From Leptodontidium sp. MPI-SDFR-AT-0119 (Eukaryota; Ascomycota; Leotiomycetes; Helotiales; Leptodontidiaceae): 64,000 nucleotides of DNA. Positions within the stretch are counted from its first letter, which is position 1, and each line of letters starts with the position of its first letter. A program made the position numbers and the translations under genes. Of the stretch, positions 34,097 to 43,703 are shown one piece after another. The DNA lies in NCBI GenBank assembly GCA_020726505.1, contig JAHLEZ010000042.1:62001-126000 (forward strand). Direction: 5' to 3'. The notes beneath the pieces were generated by a model. That model ran no database searches. It was not told the origin of the DNA and was given only the letters and a program-made list of their open reading frames with translations.

Positions 34097-35608
34097 CTAA
34101 CTCGATCTATTTATGCTAAGGCCAAACAATCCAATCACAATTCCAATTTCATTACAAAGTTGACTCCCGCGGCGGTTGGCCTCTTTCTCGTCTGGCTTGT
34201 CGCATTCTCTCCATTGCTTCATCACGTTGGACTTGGAAATAGCTCCTTGCAGGCCTCCTTGGAGGTGGTCTATCACCATCTCCGTCGCCCGTCTCCCTTC
34301 CCTGTCCCGTCTACCATTATCTCCTCCTGCAAGTCTGTCAACACCTCGTTGTTCTTCCTGTATATCTCTCGCTTCTCTCTCGCGTCTAACTCTCTCTACA
34401 TCTCTGTCACGTCTGTCCCTCTCCCGCTCGACAGGTCTCTCAGCATCTCTGTCACGTCTGTCCCTCTCCCGCTCAACAGGTCTCTCAGCATCTCTGTCAC
34501 GTCTGTCCCTCTCCCGCTCGACAGGTCTCTCAGCAACTCTCTCACGCCTGTCTCTCTCCCGTTCCCTCTCCCGTTCCCTGTCTCTATTCCGTTCGACAAG
34601 TGTCTCAGCGTCTCTATCTTCTATTGGTCTTGGGAGGTTTCTCCCTGTTTGTCTAACAAGTCTTTCCCTATCTCTATACCTATCAGTATCATAGACAGGT
34701 TCCAATCTTCTGGGTCGAGGTTCTGGCCTTTGTGCTGCAGCGAATCGTGGCTTAGCTTGCCCAGTCAGCTCCCGAAGCTGTCTGGCTTTGTTTCGGATTG
34801 TTGCTTGCCCATACTTTCTTTCAATCATGTTTTGTTGAAACCACAGGTCCCGATCGCGCCACCGATGATCTGTGGGAAATAGTGTGAAACCTATTCTAGT
34901 AAACGGGTTTCTAGCCGGCACAGGAGCAAGTACTAAGGGAGCAGAGCCGGTCGTTTCCCTTTCAACGACAAATCGACGGTTGTTCGGCTTAACAACTGCA
35001 AGCCCTATTCAGCGCAAATCGCTAAGAGATATACCTTCAAGGTCCGAAAGTTTCCCGGGGACACCTACTTGGTCACCAAAGAATGCTAAAGCGCCTGGAT
35101 AATCAGATAGAGGGTCAAGGTCATACTGCTTCAACCTAGACGTCTCTGGCGTATCAAGATTAGCGCTCGGTGAAGAGAGCAAGAGGTTATAACCCGTAGA
35201 CATTACCGGAAGAATTTCTATCATTTTTTTGTATATAAAGTTTCTTGGTTTCAAGCGGTCTTCTGAAATCACAAATCCTGTTGGAGGAAGCACTCCTGCA
35301 CGTACAGGGCATCGGTTTAGGTAGTCCTCTACCCAACCTTCTTCGCCTTCAAAATTGTCATTTACTGGTGGTAACTCGACTGTATCCTCTCGTACGAAGG
35401 GCGTATCTTCTCTTCGAGTGAATTCAGCACGTCGAGGAGGTGGAGCAAGTCGAGGAGATTCAGTATATCGAGGAGATACGATATGTCGTGGAGATAGTGC
35501 TGGAGATATCAGGTCGATGACAGTTCGATCGTCGATATCTTGTCAGGGGCTACAGTCAGGTGATGGCGCTACTCGCAGATCACTCCTATATCTTCCCCGA
35601 GCTCTCAT
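34097..35608 (-). pseudogene. Unrecognised Arg/Asp-repeat protein, broken by two stops
   Basis: One minus-strand frame of 503 codons runs from ATG 35608 to the stop at 34097, interrupted only by TGA at 35543-35545 (codon 22) and TGA at 35009-35011 (codon 200). Text on both sides of each stop is coherent: SPDCSP/QDIDDRTVIDL and EGISLSDLR/IGLAVVKPNNRR. The N-terminal part is Ser/Pro/Arg-rich; the middle is globular-looking (FVISEDRLKPRNFIYKKMIE, DPLSDYPGALAFFGDQ). The C-terminal third is Arg/Glu/Asp-rich with 15-residue repeats (ERPVERERDRRDRDA). The stops fit TGG-to-TGA (RIP context on the other strand) or CGA-to-TGA. Function unknown; a recently killed gene is the simplest reading. Confidence 0.6.
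34399..34550. repeat. 45-bp coding minisatellite, about three copies
   Basis: The phrase GTCTGTCCCTCTCCCGCTC starts at 34411, 34456 and 34501, a 45-bp period. On the minus strand it encodes ERPVERERDRRDRDA repeats. Flanking partial copies have drifted. The plus-strand Ser/Leu-rich frame at 34070-34882 is its antisense shadow. Confidence 0.8.
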
Positions 35609-36322
35609 AGCTCTCTTTCTCTCCTTGTAAACAATCTATTCTTTGATTCTAGACCTTGCTCAGTCTCTACCGTGACACAGAGTTTGAAGGCTCTGTTAAC
35701 ATTGTTTGTGTTGATCTTCTCTCGACCTCTTCGTTCCTAGACAAATCATCCATCTCGGGGATTCTCGAAAAGGTACCTAGATGCAAGAGACGATAGAAGA
35801 CAGTGTGTATACCAAGATCAGAAAGAGGTACAGTACATTGATTTGGAGATCGAAGGCAGCGGCCCCGAAGCGGCTGACCAGAAGTCATCCGACGTCAGGT
35901 TTGCGGCCTTGGAATTGGAGATGGCACCAAGATGGGAGTCACAACGATGTCCCAAGCTGACGGTCCCAGGGAGAAGACACAATGAAGCAGGCTATCAACA
36001 TGATGTAAATCGCCTGAGGTATGGTATGCGCGAGTGCATGCTTTGGTGGCTCTGCACTCCTTGGAGAACTGGGGGAAGGGTACGAGGCAGGAAGCAGAAT
36101 GCCAACCCCAAGAGCAGCTCTATCCATTCTTCTCCCAGAGGGAGAAAATGCTCAGTAACTCTTCACACAAGTAAAGTATAGTGTTGTCGATCGCTATTCC
36201 CACTCGTAGTCCGTGCTCTTGTCATCATCTGTAGAAACTGGATCTGGAGGATACTGTGTAGAAGGCTGAAGTTGCCCTGCCGAAGGTTGCACATGCTTAG
36301 CTGTTTCATTCCTAGCCCTTGT
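35609..36322. other. Intergenic; two short opposing frames of doubtful status
   Basis: A plus-strand frame (35843-36181) and a minus-strand frame (36127-35939, with a hydrophobic IPQAIYIMLIACFIV stretch) overlap. Neither is convincing. A minus-strand frame at 35888-35667 could be a 5' exon of the broken gene but is out of phase with it. Confidence 0.3.
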
Positions 36323-37234
36323 CTACATGTCAGGTGTTAACCTGAAGCTCTCGTGTCCTTGAACGGCGGTGCGCCGAAGCGTCATCGATCTGGTGGTGAC
36401 TTGAGGGTCCTGGACTAATCCTTGAAATGTCTCTTGCTCGGTCTCATCCGCCTCTCTGGCACATTTTCGACGTTTGTGCAAGGAATCCCGCTCGCCCATA
36501 TACCCGTAAGAGCTCTCGTAAGAATCATGGAGCGCATTAGTAGCCAAAACTGGAGCACGTCGCAACGGCTGATCTCGAGGACCTGGGCCCAGAGGTTCAA
36601 CTTCGACGGTCAGCCTTTTGGGAGCTCTAGCGTGCTTCAGATTAATTATCATGCCCACACTGTTCTCTATCCACTGCCAAACTTGATCCTGGGCAGTGAT
36701 AGGCAGAGCTTTGGCCAGAGTTGGCCTACTGAGTGCCTCTTCCAGGGACCGCAATGCCTCGGCATCAATTGGCCGGTGGGTTCTGCCCTCCGCTTCTAAA
36801 GACTGGGTCAACTGGCTTGCCCTTGACTCTAGTTCGGCCAGCCTCTCCTCTATTTCAACCTTTGCATTGTGTATATTCCGGAGCTCAGCGTCTGCCGCCT
36901 CCCTCTGGGAGTTTGTTCTCAATTGCAAGTGTGCGACGAGGTTTTCCAACTCCTTGTGCCAGTGTAGGAGCTGCGCAGCTCGCAAGTCGTCTTGTAGTGC
37001 TTGAGAAAGTAACCAGGCGTCCCAAACTATTTCTTCTACTTTCTTGACAGGAATCCGTGGGCGACGATGAACAGCGCAGTGCCGGATAAATATAGCGCGC
37101 TTGAACAGGGCTACCAGCGATTGGCCATGACTTAAAGCAATGGCTGTTGCAGGGATATCACACTTCGAGAGGGTCTTCCACCATTCATCCAGTTCGACAG
37201 CCTCGGGTGTATCCCAGCCATTGGCCTCCAACAT
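36323..37234 (-). CDS. Unrecognised coiled-coil protein, 303 aa
   Basis: ATG at 37234, stop at 36323. The frame also stays open upstream to about 37277 (ECCYIFAEKWFPS), directly after a branch-like CTAAAC and a TAG acceptor, so an upstream exon is likely. A Trp-rich helical N-terminus (VEEIVWDAWLLSQALQDDLR) is followed by a strong predicted coiled coil at residues 95-150 (EAADAELRNIHNAKVEIEER, LAELESRASQLTQSLEAEG) and a basic tail with an RRKCAREADETEQE patch. I remember similar text in dispersed fungal hypothetical proteins but cannot name the family. Confidence 0.55.
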   Translation of the reverse strand: MLEANGWDTPEAVELDEWWKTLSKCDIPATAIALSHGQSLVALFKRAIFIRHCAVHRRPRIPVKKVEEIVWDAWLLSQALQDDLRAAQLLHWHKELENLVAHLQLRTNSQREAADAELRNIHNAKVEIEERLAELESRASQLTQSLEAEGRTHRPIDAEALRSLEEALSRPTLAKALPITAQDQVWQWIENSVGMIINLKHARAPKRLTVEVEPLGPGPRDQPLRRAPVLATNALHDSYESSYGYMGERDSLHKRRKCAREADETEQETFQGLVQDPQVTTRSMTLRRTAVQGHESFRLTPDM

Positions 37235-37250
37235 GGACGGAAACCACTTT

Positions 37251-38044
37251 TCAGCGAAGATATAGCAGCATTCTTCTAGTAGTCGTTGAGTTTAGGTAAG
37301 GATCAAATGCTGAAGTGTAGAAGGGAGATATGTAGGATTTGTCGGTATAATGTCGCAATCGCGGGTACACTTTAGGCCTTTTTTGCCCTTCTCTCTGCCT
37401 ACAAAGATAGACGTAGTCAGCGTTAACACTCCGAGAAGGATTATTAGGGAGACTTGTGTTTATACCTTCGCGGAAGACTTCCTTGGGCACAGCCTCCTTT
37501 CCCTTTCCCACTTAAAGTATGGCCCCTATGGGTTTTGTCACGGCTCGAGTAGGCTTTCTAATACGCCCCGACTTTCTATCTATGCGATGCTCTCTAACCG
37601 TCGGAGTAGTCTCTAGGGAAGCGCCATTTGGCATAGGAGTATCGGGAGAGCGGAGGATATCCAGGAAAGGAGGGGCGTCGGGGTTTGTTCCATCTCTCTG
37701 TCCTCGCTCGCCCTCGAAACTGTCCTCCACGCACTTCACAATCAGGGCTGTATCGTTTCCAACTCCCTGGGAGAGAAGAGGGTTGGGAAAGTAGCCTTAG
37801 CTGCTGACTCTGATTCGAATAAACGCGCTGCTAGAAGATCTCCCAAAATCCTGCAGGTTTTCTCCGAATCCATTGAATTGGCGAGTTGCTTATAGTGGAG
37901 GTGATCTTTGTGCTTCTCCACCACATTGCGTACCTTATTCCGCTTCCTCAGCTTTGCGAGTTTATCTTTGAAAATGTCGCGATAAGCAAGATACACTATC
38001 TTCTTGTCAAGGTCTGAATCTGACATGGTGGTGTCCGAGGACAT
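37251..38044 (-). pseudogene. Upstream gene pieces with frameshift and stop, possibly same gene as 36323-37234
   Basis: Piece 1 runs from ATG 38044 to 37742: MSSDTTMSDSDLDKKIVYLA, a Lys/Arg-rich helix, then LGDLLAARLFESESAAKATF. It ends at a stop near 37742, but coding text carries on in another frame (TALIVKCVEDSFEGERG) to TAA at 37512-37514. After that stop the frame continues (GKGKEAVPKEVFREGIN) to 37251. TAA fits a former CAA. The chain of adjacent frames leading into the coiled-coil ORF suggests one gene with introns, or one decayed gene. Function unknown. Confidence 0.45.
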
Positions 38045-38224
38045 AATGAAGCATCTGGACGAAATCGCTGCTAGCGGCGTTGCTATCCGGTGAGGCTCTA
38101 ATGCTCGCAACTCCGGTAAGGCCTACGTGCACGGGCCTCGATATTTTGAAGCCTGATACCCCGCGATTTTGACATAGGCTAGCCGCCCACACCCAGCCCC
38201 AGGAATCTGCTTCAAAGAGCCATA

Positions 38225-38320
38225 ATTGTGGGATCGTAGACCACCACCTTCCCGGCAAAGCTGCGCCTCCAGGTGGGGCGCACCAAAAAGCAAACGCGCA
38301 CCAAAAAGCAAGATTTTTCA
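38225..38320. repeat. Pogo element left terminal inverted repeat
   Basis: 96 bp, matching the reverse complement of 41290-41385 with about two mismatches (GGTGGGGCGC against GGTAGGGCGC, and one C/T in the second inner repeat). Confidence 0.9.
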
Positions 38321-38386
38321 TATTTCCCTACCAAGATCTCTACCTACCTCAATGCAGCTCAATGCAACATTCTCTTGACTTATAAA

Positions 38387-40258
38387 ATGCCTCTATTTGA
38401 TCATGCCCAAGAGGTTCGAATTGAGAAAGTTCTTGCAATTTGGAATCGTACAACAGCACCAAATAAACCAACTCTTGCAAAGCTTGCTCGCGACCACTTG
38501 ATCTCGTATGATACTTTGTACAATCGTGCGAATGGCAGGAAAGCAGGTAATCGGGGAGGCTATAATACTAGGCTTTTGAAGGAAGAAGACGATGGATTGA
38601 AGAAGTATATGAAGTTTCTAATGCGAATTGGAGCTCCACCAGGCAAGAAAGACATTGTTTTTGCTGCAAATCGACTGCTTCAGCAGAGGGGTGAGCCAAA
38701 GGTTTCGAAGGATTGGGGACGACGATATTTGAAGAAAAATAGAGAGCTATTTAAGACCTTTCGAGCGAAGACCTTAAACCACGAGAGAAAGGCAGTCCGC
38801 CAGAAAGAAGAGATTCAGACGCACTTCGATGAATTCAAAGAGGTTCTCAAGGAATTCGGGATTGTAAAAGACAATTGCTGGAACTTCGATGAGGTCGGAT
38901 TCCGAATTGGCTGTCTTATTCGTCGAATTGTCATCGTACCAGCAGACATAAAAGCTGTGTATCTCGCAGATCCTGATAATCGTGAGTCGCTCACTTCGTT
39001 GGAGTGTGTATCAGCAGGAGGGAAGAGTATCGAGTCGTATATAATAATCAAGGGAGAGGTGATGGCTGAAAAGCTCTTCGATACGAACGATATTCCCGAC
39101 GATACAATACTTGGTGCAACTCCCACAGGATTTACCAACGATTATCATACCTTTCGATGGCTTGAACACTTTGAGAAGAGAACTCGATCTATAGACTTGA
39201 ATCAGTGGAGGTTATTGGTAATGGATGGCCATGGTTCTCACCTCTCCGAATACTTCAAATACTTTGCCTGGAAACACAAAATTCTTCCCTTCCTTCTCCC
39301 CTCTCATTCGACACATCTTTTACAACCATGCGACGTTGGAATCTTCTCCCCTATGAAAGGTCATCATCAGAACGCAATATACGGCTCCGTTCGATTCGGT
39401 GATATAACATTCGATAAGGTCGACTTCTTTGCAGCATAGAAGAAGATCCACGACGATACAATGACGAAAAGAACGATCTGCCACGCTTGGCAGAAGGCTG
39501 GCCTTTTTCCATTCAATCCTGAAGTCGTTTTCAAGGCAATGGCACAGTTTGAGAGTACATCGAAGCTCCTCAACGCACAATTTACAACTTCATCTTCAGT
39601 TGTTCTCCCTCCTCCTTCTACCCCGCCTTCGACCCCTCCTCCACGACCTTTCCACGAACCTCCTACTACACAAACACGTACTATACACGAAGCATACCTT
39701 GAGCAACGAATTCAAGATCATATCGACGATATTCAGCCTCTTACACCGAGCTTTTCTCGTGCTGTGCGGTCGTACCATACATATACAGCGCGCAAGGCAG
39801 TAGAAATGGATTTAATTGAGGTACGCGAAGCTGAGCGACTTAAGAGCATAAAGCAAAAGGCAGCACTACGAGCAGGAAGCTCTCGACACGTTCAAAAGAG
39901 TGGTGCGATTCGATTTGGAGACGCAAGAGCGCAAATACAAGAGCGAAAGACACAAGAATAGCTTCGAGAGCAGGAGAAAGATGTGGTTAATATGGCCGAA
40001 AACCGAGCTCAACGAGCAAAGATTGCGGAGGCAGAGAAGGTTGCACGAGCAGTTGCAAGGGAAGAGCTTCGACAGCAGAAGATTACAATTCAAGAGGCAG
40101 ACCGCGAACATCAGTTACAGCGCAAGGAGGCTACAAAAGAAGGTGTTGCTGAGCTGGGAAAGGCGATTACTCGTGCTGGACTACGCGCTCGAAGTGGACC
40201 TGGAAAAGACCTTTGGAAACCCCTCGAATGGCACGTCAAACATAAGGGAGTGATTTAG
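38387..40258 (+). pseudogene. Pogo-family transposase with in-frame stops
   Basis: ATG at 38387, after the terminal repeat. N-terminal Psq-type helix-turn-helix (VLAIWNRTTAPNKPTLAKLA, residues about 15-55), CENP-B-type DNA-binding domain (residues about 65-135, KDWGRRYLKKNRELFKTF), then a DDE catalytic domain: NFDEVGF (Asp168), MDGHGSH (Asp280) and LQPCDVGIFSP (Asp316). All three acidic residues remain. The frame stops at TAG 39437-39439 (after DFFAA; Trp expected), continues with AGLFPFNPEVVFKAM, stops again at TAG 39959-39961 (Gln expected), and ends at 40256-40258 after an Arg/Glu-rich coiled region. The first 350 codons, with the full triad, are uninterrupted. Confidence 0.88.
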
Positions 40259-40508
40259 GGAGATACAGGTCCAGATCACGATATTATCGATCAATTTGTC
40301 AAGTATCGCATACAGTTCACAAAGATTCTTTATGAGATTAAGGCAAGCGATGTCAATTTCGAGGTTTTACGCAGTCAAAAGAGCCAATCGCGCATCAAGA
40401 AGTTTATAGATTTGAGGGATAGCAATGATCGAGCTGCATTCGATTATAAGAGGGAATATCTAGCTATATAATCCAAAAAAACAAATTGCTTCAAATGGGT
40501 TAAGTTAA

Positions 40509-40519
40509 TAAGCAATACA
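40509..40519. repeat. LINE-tail target-site duplication, left copy
   Basis: TAAGCAATACA occurs here and at 41254-41264, right after the poly(A). Confidence 0.85.
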
Positions 40520-41253
40520 TTTCTGGTCTCTGACTATAACTCAAAATCATTAAAATCATACGCTAGCAGGTACCCGTTAAAAATCTCTAAAAAAAATACC
40601 TCTCCCTAGTGGAGTTACTAGAGAATTAGCTAGTGCTTTCTTTCAACTGAAATTAGGCCACGGGTACCTAAAATCCTACCTATATAGGCTAGGAATAACC
40701 CAAGATAAATTTTGTACTTGTGGTAGTATTGAATCTACAAACCACTTAGTATTAAGTTGCAAAGAGTACCAAAGGGAGCGATTAGCTCTTTTTAGAAATA
40801 TAAGAGCTGAAAGTAAACTTAGGGAAATTACCCTTCCCCTATTGTTTAGCACAAAAACTGGAATAAAACATTTACTAGTATTCTTAAAAGAGACTAGCAT
40901 ATGTACAAGGAAATGGCATCTAGAGAGAAGCGCTAGACGGGAGGAAGAAGTTGAAGATGCAGAAGATGAATTGGGCTAGACTTGCTTATATCAAGTAATT
41001 TCTTTTGTTTACCTAATATAGGCTTTTAATAGCCTACAACCTATATTTCTTTATATTTGTTTTTATGTTTATTGGAGTTTTATAGTGTTTATTTTTAGTT
41101 GCTTTGCTTTACAGGAGAATGTTCTTAAATATATATTTGCAGTTAGAGTGGAAAGAATATTGTATATAACAAGAACGACACGCTAGTAAACCAGTCGTGC
41201 TACATAGTTTATAACTAATAAAGCACGTTAAAAGGAAAAAAAAAAAAAAAATT
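40520..41253 (+). mobile_element. 5'-truncated LINE tail inside the pogo element
   Basis: Matches the last part of the LINE at 4703-10507. A frame from about 40591 to 40979 encodes the C-terminal end with the Cys motif CTCGSIESTNHLVLSC and ends RKWHLERSARREEEVEDAED. A 3' untranslated region and the shared TAATAAAGCACGTTAAAAGG plus poly(A) follow. A frameshift at the A-run near 40590 separates it from upstream ORF2 text. An 11-bp target duplication flanks it. It is largely free of RIP stops, unlike the full copy. Confidence 0.88.
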
Positions 41254-41289
41254 TAAGCAATACAACATCCAAAAAGGTTAATATCCCAC

Positions 41290-41385
41290 TGAAAAATCTT
41301 GCTTTTTAGTGCGCGTTTGCTTTTTGGTGCGCCCTACCTGGAGGCGCAGCTTTGCCGGGAAGGTGGTGGTCTACGATCCCACAAT
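41290..41385. repeat. Pogo element right terminal inverted repeat
   Basis: Reverse complement of 38225-38320; followed by the TA duplication at 41386. Confidence 0.9.
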
Positions 41386-41535
41386 TATATGGATGTAGGG
41401 GTGCATTAGAGCAGAGGCTGCCGTTATGATCTGGATACTAATCTGTCATCCCTCTCTTCCCCCGCATTCTTAAGTGCTCGAGTTCTCTCTCCCACTGCTT
41501 CGGAATTCCGGATTGATACTACGGCTTGGAGCAAT

Positions 41536-42401
41536 ATGTCATACTCCACGAACCCTCAGTCGGAGCCCCCTTACGCCTTCGTCAGTTTAGACAGGTGTCC
41601 CTTGTCTTACGATATGCCCGAGGACGATGTCTTCTCTCGTGCCTTTGAACAGGCAAATATAACGCAATCTCAGACTAGGGAGAGAGACACCTTCTCCTCC
41701 TTCGACAAATGCTCTTTTGAAGAGTCTCACCAGGACACATTCTTCGACGGGTTTCTCCCAAAACCTATTCTCGAGTCGACGGAAACCTCCCCTAGCTCGG
41801 ATGTCAGTTTTGCAGCGAAAGGATCAAGCAATACATTAAAGTTTTTTCCTTCCTGTACGAATACTTCTTTTGCGAGAAACGATACATATGGCCCATACCA
41901 TGATGAGCAATTCGATACTTCAGAAGACATAATGACGGCTCGTGGGCTACAATCCTTAATAGATTTTGATGCGACTATCATCCAGAACTTCAAAAGACGG
42001 CATGCATCAAGGCGGCATGCATCAAGACTTGGATTGGGGATTGACACGTATATACAACTTAGGCCATACAACACAGTTGCAAAGTTCGAAGGGTGGCGCG
42101 TTTTGGGTCCTGCAACCGGAGCCAACGCGCAACTTTGGCAGCCAAGTAATAGACCTGACTTCCCTCATCCACCACGAGGATACATTGCAGCTGAAAACTT
42201 CGAGCGGCAGCAAAATTGGGGGCCTGCAATTGGGGACCTACAATCGGAATCGACAACCAACCAGGGGGAGAGAATTCTACGAATCCGACCTCCCTAATCA
42301 ACGGCGACAACGACGTGGAAAATGAAACGCAAGATACGCGCGGAGGAGAAAGTTTTGAAGGGCAAAGCCCGGAATTAGATGGCGCGGAAATGCAAATCTA
42401 G
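41536..42401 (+). CDS. Unrecognised protein, 253 aa, probable frameshift near its end
   Basis: ATG at 41536, stop at 42297. No family recognised. The start is acidic/Ser-rich (EPPYAFVSLDRCPLSYDMPE), and a small duplicated motif RRHASRRHASR near residue 158 comes from a tandem 15-bp unit. At a run of five G (42264-42268) the reading becomes odd (ERILRIRPP, stop), whereas the neighbouring frame continues with acidic protein-like text (NPTSLINGDNDVENETQD to ELDGAEMQI) to 42401. One missing G would explain it. Expression is not evident. Confidence 0.5.
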
Positions 42402-42825
42402 GAATAAAACGCAACCGAATACCCTCGAAGACCACCTCTTGGAGCAGGGACAGAGCAACGCGATACACTCTCGCAATCTGTTACCTATATAGCTTTCGTT
42501 GATGACTCTCGACCTCCTTCTCAACTTCCTCTACCCTCTTACCTCTAGAACAATTATATCATTCAAATTCAAGCTCTTTGGACGTGGATATATTGAAATT
42601 CGTCCTGATAGTAAATCGTATGGCACACCGCAATCAGAGGTACGTTGCGGACGGTGACCAGATTCGATCTGATTAATGTGGTCGGACAGTTGGGTACAAA
42701 TTTGAAGAAGAACGAGAGTGGCTTCGGATATCCGATATCAAATACCCTATGGCTTTCCGAATGAGAGATGCAAAGTGTATGCGGATTTCTTTCTATAGTA
42801 CTAGATCTAACTTGTTTGCAGAGTT
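42402..42825 (+). other. Degraded upstream part of the patatin-like gene
   Basis: No open frame of length. A polypyrimidine stretch with CTAAC-like text and TTTGCAG at 42816-42822 could be the acceptor of the next piece. The lipase box (G-x-S-x-G) of a patatin domain would be expected upstream but was not found. Confidence 0.4.
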
Positions 42826-43187
42826 GTGTGCGCGAAAGCCTTCGAAATTGCAACCACTGTCCTCCTGCGATCCTATACCTCCGACGATGTGCTGAACAAC
42901 ACTCCAGCTACCATCTGCGAAGCTGCACGAGCGACCGCCGCTGCCACCAGCTTCTTCGAACCAGTCACAATCGGGCCACGAGGGCGCAAGTTTGTCGACG
43001 GAGGTTTAGGCGCAAATAACCCAGTCGAGCAACTATGGAGCGAGGCCCAGCACATCTGGTGTAGCAGTGGCGAAACGGAATTGAGTGCGCTGCTGAAATG
43101 CTTCATCTCGGTTGGGACGGGCAATCCTGGGAAGAAGCCCATCGCTGAAGGATCTTTCAAATTCTCACGGAGACTTTAGTCGGCATT
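42826..43187 (+). pseudogene. Patatin-like phospholipase domain, C-terminal fragment
   Basis: The frame reads VCAKAFEIATTVLLRSYTSD, then NTPATICEAARATAAATSFF and the diagnostic KFVDGGLGANNPVEQLW, then CFISVGTGNPGKKPI. This is the second half of the patatin domain found at the N-terminus of many fungal NLR-like (NACHT/TPR/ankyrin) proteins; the Asp of DGG is the catalytic dyad residue. The Ser-containing half is missing or decayed. At 43178 the frame stops (SRRL), while LVGIATQTEDTAKVFVERHR continues in another frame, a frameshift. No repeat or nucleotide-binding domain follows. A relic of an accessory gene. Confidence 0.75.
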
Positions 43188-43406
43188 GCAACGCAGACAG
43201 AGGATACCGCGAAGGTGTTTGTAGAGAGGCACCGGATATATTTCTCCAGATCACAAACCCTGTCTCGGAAGCCCCGGCCTCAAGTGCCTGTTACAGTCCA
43301 AACAAACCGTCATACAGCCCTAGTCAACCTCCGTCGCCAGCTTTGACGACACCGCCTCATCCCCCCCCCTCTCCGCCCCAGCGGAATGCCCAACATTTCT
43401 AGTATA
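43188..43406 (+). other. Frameshifted tail of the patatin-like relic
   Basis: Out-of-frame continuation (TAKVFVERHR near 43210), then Pro/Ser-rich low-complexity sequence with a C run near 43364. The usual RYFRFNV-type post-patatin helix is not seen. Confidence 0.45.
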
Positions 43407-43703
43407 TCATCTTGAGTGCCACATTCGACGTCCTACATTAGAGGCACCACACCGCTGGTAGGCATGAACAGTCCCGTCCAGCCTCTTGAGTAAATGTTGG
43501 GGTCGCTTTCGAAGCCGGCGCTTGTCGTGCCTTAATACACAGCTCCTCTTCAACAGCCCTTTGAGCACTTGGCGGATTTTGGTTTTGCAGCTGGCATTGG
43601 TGTTGAACTTGGCGAGTTGATATAGAGCTGTAAGTCGAGAGGATATATCCTTCTTTGCTTGCTCGTAAAAGGGAGGCTGAATCTTCTGCACCTCAAATCT
43701 CAA
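43407..43703 (-). CDS. Doubtful basic ORF, 98 codons
   Basis: An open minus-strand frame with Lys/Arg-rich text (FYEQAKKDISSRLTALYQLA), no signal or motif, and no recognised relative. It may be a decayed host-gene piece. It is included because it is the best frame in this interval. Confidence 0.25.
   Translation of the reverse strand: MRFEVQKIQPPFYEQAKKDISSRLTALYQLAKFNTNASCKTKIRQVLKGLLKRSCVLRHDKRRLRKRPQHLLKRLDGTVHAYQRCGASNVGRRMWHSR

Larger units (their letters stand above)
38223..41387 (+). mobile_element. Pogo-type DNA transposon with 96-bp inverted repeats
   Basis: TA (38223-38224 and 41386-41387) flanks an element from 38225 to 41385. Its ends are 96-bp inverted repeats (38225-38320 and 41290-41385) differing at about two positions, starting ATTGTGGGATCG. 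Inside each repeat a GCGCACCAAAAAGCAA-type word occurs twice, a probable transposase binding array. The element carries one transposase frame with a few RIP-type stops and a nested LINE tail at 40520-41253. It is far less mutated than the elements left of 26 kb. Confidence 0.9.

Noticed and set aside
34070..34882. 270-codon Ser/Leu-rich plus-strand frame
   Set aside because: Antisense shadow of the Arg/Asp-repeat protein; its repeats are the mirror of the 45-bp minisatellite.
38273..38386. Upstream extension of the pogo transposase from a GTG codon
   Set aside because: It lies inside the terminal inverted repeat; the ATG at 38387 gives the normal family start.
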